In this document: positions 62,460 to 64,000 of the stretch, one piece after another | Layout of the letters: each line of letters starts with the position of its first letter | Position numbering within the stretch: position 1 is the first letter of the stretch | From: Bacteroides cellulosilyticus | GTDB taxonomy: Bacteria; Bacteroidota; Bacteroidia; Bacteroidales; Bacteroidaceae | Direction: 5' to 3' | Length of the DNA stretch: 64,000 nt | Assembly: GCF_020091405.1 (NCBI RefSeq) | Contig: NZ_CP081903.1 | Location: forward strand, 2,356,001-2,420,000 | Position numbers and translations under genes: made by a program | The notes under the pieces: model-generated | The model's database searches: none | What the model was told of the DNA's origin: nothing | The model's input: only the letters and a program-made list of their open reading frames with translations

Positions 62460-63917
62460 ATGAAAAAGAATAAAGGAATGAAAGTGATTCATGCATGGTA
62501 CGGGGCAGCGTTATTGTTGTTCGGTTCGCTGGTTTCGTGCATGGGGACGGTGGGCAACAGTTCCATGCGGGGCGGGGAGGTGATAGGCGCCAGTGCCGTG
62601 GCATGGAATGAACCCGCGCCTTACGGTATGGTGCTGGTGAAACGCGGTTCGGTGAAAATGGGACCTGACAAGCAGGATAGCTTGTGGGGAACAATCGTTC
62701 CTTCACGGGAGATTTCGGTAGAGTCTTTCTGGATGGACGATACCGAAGTGACCGTTGCCGAATATAAACAGTTTGTCAACTGGGTGCGCGACTCCATTAT
62801 CCGCGAGCGCCTGGCAGATCCTGCTTATGGCGGTAATGAATTATATAAGATAGAAGAAGATCGGGAAGGAAATCCTATCAAACCTTATCTGAATTGGTCG
62901 AAGCCTATTCCTTGGAGGCGGGCGACAGAAGATGAGCAGATGGCTATTGAGAGCGTATATAAACGTCATCCTATCGACGGTACGCTGATGCTGGATGCCG
63001 GTCAGATGAATTATTATTATGAGATTTATGATTATGCTGAGGCAGCCAAGCGCCACAATCGCTTGAATCCTTCCGAACGTGTCAAGAACACCGATATACA
63101 GGTAAACCCGGAAGAAGTGGTTATGATAACAAAGGATACGGCATACATTGATGATGAAGGGCGGATTGTGAACCGTACCATTACCCGTCCGTTGTCCAGC
63201 GAATGGGATTTCCTGAATAGTTATATTGTGAATATCTATCCCGATACGACCTGTTGGGTGAATGACTTCCCGAACGCGAATAATGAGCAGTATATGCGTC
63301 TGTATTTCAACCATCCCAGTTACAACGAACATCCGGTGGTGGGGGTCAGTTGGGAACAGGCGAATGCATTCTGTGCTTGGCGCACGAACTATCTGCTTGC
63401 AGGTCTGCGCGGGCAGGCGAAGTATATCCAGCGCTACCGTCTGCCGACTGAGGCGGAGTGGGAGTTTGCCGCACGAGGCCGAGAAGACAACAAATATCCC
63501 TGGAAGGACAGTGAAGAAACGAAGGATGACCGGGGATGCTACAATGCAAACTATAAGCCGGGTAAAGGAAATTACACCAAAGACGGCAATCTGATATCAA
63601 CCCGTGTGGGGGCTTATACGCCTAATTCGAACGGATTGTATGACATGGCAGGTAATGTGGCGGAGTGGACTTCGACGGCTTATACCGAGTCCGGAGTTTT
63701 GCAAGCAAGTGACATCAATCCGGATATTCAGTATAATGCCGCACCGGATGACCCGTATGCGTTGAAAAAGAAAGTGGTGCGTGGAGGTTCATGGAAAGAT
63801 GTGAACGCGTTTATCCGTTCGGATGCCCGTACGGCGGAGTATCAGAATGAACAACGCTCGTATGTAGGGTTCCGTTGTGTACGTACGCAAGTGGGATATA
63901 ATAAGAAGGGAAAATGA
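62460..63917 (+). CDS. GldK-like lipoprotein (SUMF1 fold), type IX secretion
   Basis: A 485-residue lipoprotein (lipobox LVSC, Cys27). It has a formylglycine-generating-enzyme-like (SUMF1) fold: PYGMVLVKRGSVKMGPD, FWMDDTEVTVAEYKQFVNWV, VVGVSWEQANAFCAWR, RLPTEAEWEFAARG, YDMAGNVAEW and the final VVRGGSWKDV with YVGFRCVRT. With PorP upstream and a GldL-like gene starting 20 bp downstream, it fits GldK/PorK, which forms the periplasmic ring of type IX secretion with GldN. A true sulfatase-maturing role is unlikely. An insertion of about 100 residues (about 135-235) separates the two parts of the fold, as in GldK. Confidence 0.88.
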   Translation: MKKNKGMKVIHAWYGAALLLFGSLVSCMGTVGNSSMRGGEVIGASAVAWNEPAPYGMVLVKRGSVKMGPDKQDSLWGTIVPSREISVESFWMDDTEVTVAEYKQFVNWVRDSIIRERLADPAYGGNELYKIEEDREGNPIKPYLNWSKPIPWRRATEDEQMAIESVYKRHPIDGTLMLDAGQMNYYYEIYDYAEAAKRHNRLNPSERVKNTDIQVNPEEVVMITKDTAYIDDEGRIVNRTITRPLSSEWDFLNSYIVNIYPDTTCWVNDFPNANNEQYMRLYFNHPSYNEHPVVGVSWEQANAFCAWRTNYLLAGLRGQAKYIQRYRLPTEAEWEFAARGREDNKYPWKDSEETKDDRGCYNANYKPGKGNYTKDGNLISTRVGAYTPNSNGLYDMAGNVAEWTSTAYTESGVLQASDINPDIQYNAAPDDPYALKKKVVRGGSWKDVNAFIRSDARTAEYQNEQRSYVGFRCVRTQVGYNKKGK

Positions 63918-63937
63918 TAAGATGGTAAAATGCTAAG

Positions 63938-64000
63938 ATGATGGAGAAAGACACTGTAAATAAAAAGAGGGATTTCGGGCAAAAGTTGCAGGACTTTATG
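63938..64000 (+). CDS. Start of a GldL-like inner-membrane protein (truncated)
   Basis: The open frame from the ATG at 63938 (or 63941) reads MMEKDTVNKKRDFGQKLQDF and runs off the right edge. Only 21 residues are visible and there is no membrane helix yet. The call rests on position: gldL follows gldK in Bacteroidota and its product begins with a short cytoplasmic segment ending near 'FM' before the first helix. Confidence 0.6.
   Translation, partial: MMEKDTVNKKRDFGQKLQDFM

Noticed and set aside
1..64000. tRNA, rRNA and insertion-sequence genes
   Set aside because: No cloverleaf with the conserved T-arm, no rRNA-like stretch and no transposase reading frame was found when reading through.

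Overview
The window reads as chromosomal DNA of a gut Bacteroides-type organism (Bacteroidota). The signs are TonB-dependent SusC/SusD pairs, a hybrid two-component system (HTCS), BACON domains, lipoprotein signals followed by acidic residues, ECF-sigma/FecR regulation, several TAnnTTTG -7 promoter elements (some with a TTTG-like -33 box 19-20 bp upstream), and a gldK/gldL-porP-type gene set. I cannot assign a species. No tRNA, rRNA, CRISPR array, transposase or integrase was seen.

Layout. (a) 1-5.3 kb, mostly minus strand: a truncated multi-pass membrane protein (DUF418/DUF1624 type), an acyltransferase-3 protein overlapping it, a Crp/Fnr regulator, a roughly 1-kb non-coding stretch rich in period-22 tandem repeats and hairpins, a beta-barrel-like hypothetical protein, and an AAA ATPase with DUF4143. 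(b) 5.6-21.4 kb, plus strand: two BACON-GH5 lipoproteins, an HTCS sensor-regulator, GH31 with a PA14-like insert, GH2 and GH3. The enzyme set matches what is needed to take xyloglucan (or a related beta-glucan) apart, but no SusC/SusD pair is present. (c) 21.9 kb: an HU-like protein with an extra C-terminal domain. (d) 23.0-30.5 kb: GH92, an SGNH esterase, a sialate-acetylesterase-like esterase and a serine-type sulfatase. (e) 30.7-49.5 kb: FecR, SusC with an STN domain, SusD, a DUF3823 lipoprotein, GH92, GH130, GH92, an ECF sigma factor, a divergent GH38-like protein and a GH2 beta-mannosidase-like enzyme. Blocks d and e together look like a polysaccharide utilization locus for mannose-rich glycans (alpha-mannan or N-glycan), possibly acetylated and sulfated. 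(f) 50.4 kb: a second HU-like gene. (g) 51.0-56.7 kb: GH95, an exported serine hydrolase, a degenerate methyltransferase-like protein, a PduO-type cobalamin adenosyltransferase and a DUF2795 protein. (h) 56.8-60.9 kb: a RecQ-like helicase converging on a DUF3037/HipA-like pair, then DUF488. (i) 61.5-64.0 kb: PorP/SprF, GldK-like and the start of a GldL-like gene, i.e. type IX secretion core components.

How the genes may work together (inference): the GH5 enzymes cut a beta-glucan backbone at the surface. GH31, GH2 and GH3 then trim xylosyl, galactosyl and glucosyl residues, and the HTCS senses an oligosaccharide. In the mannoside locus SusC/SusD import glycans; GH92, GH38-like, GH2 and GH130 remove mannose, and the esterases and sulfatase strip decorations. 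SusC carries the STN domain that normally signals through FecR to an ECF sigma factor, but here the sigma gene lies 12 kb downstream of fecR inside the enzyme genes.

The main non-coding novelties are two neighbouring 22-bp-period arrays, several 60-140 bp palindromes, a palindromic element repeated three times directly after glycoside hydrolase stop codons, and a compound hairpin at 61.1 kb whose two arms can form mutually exclusive structures.
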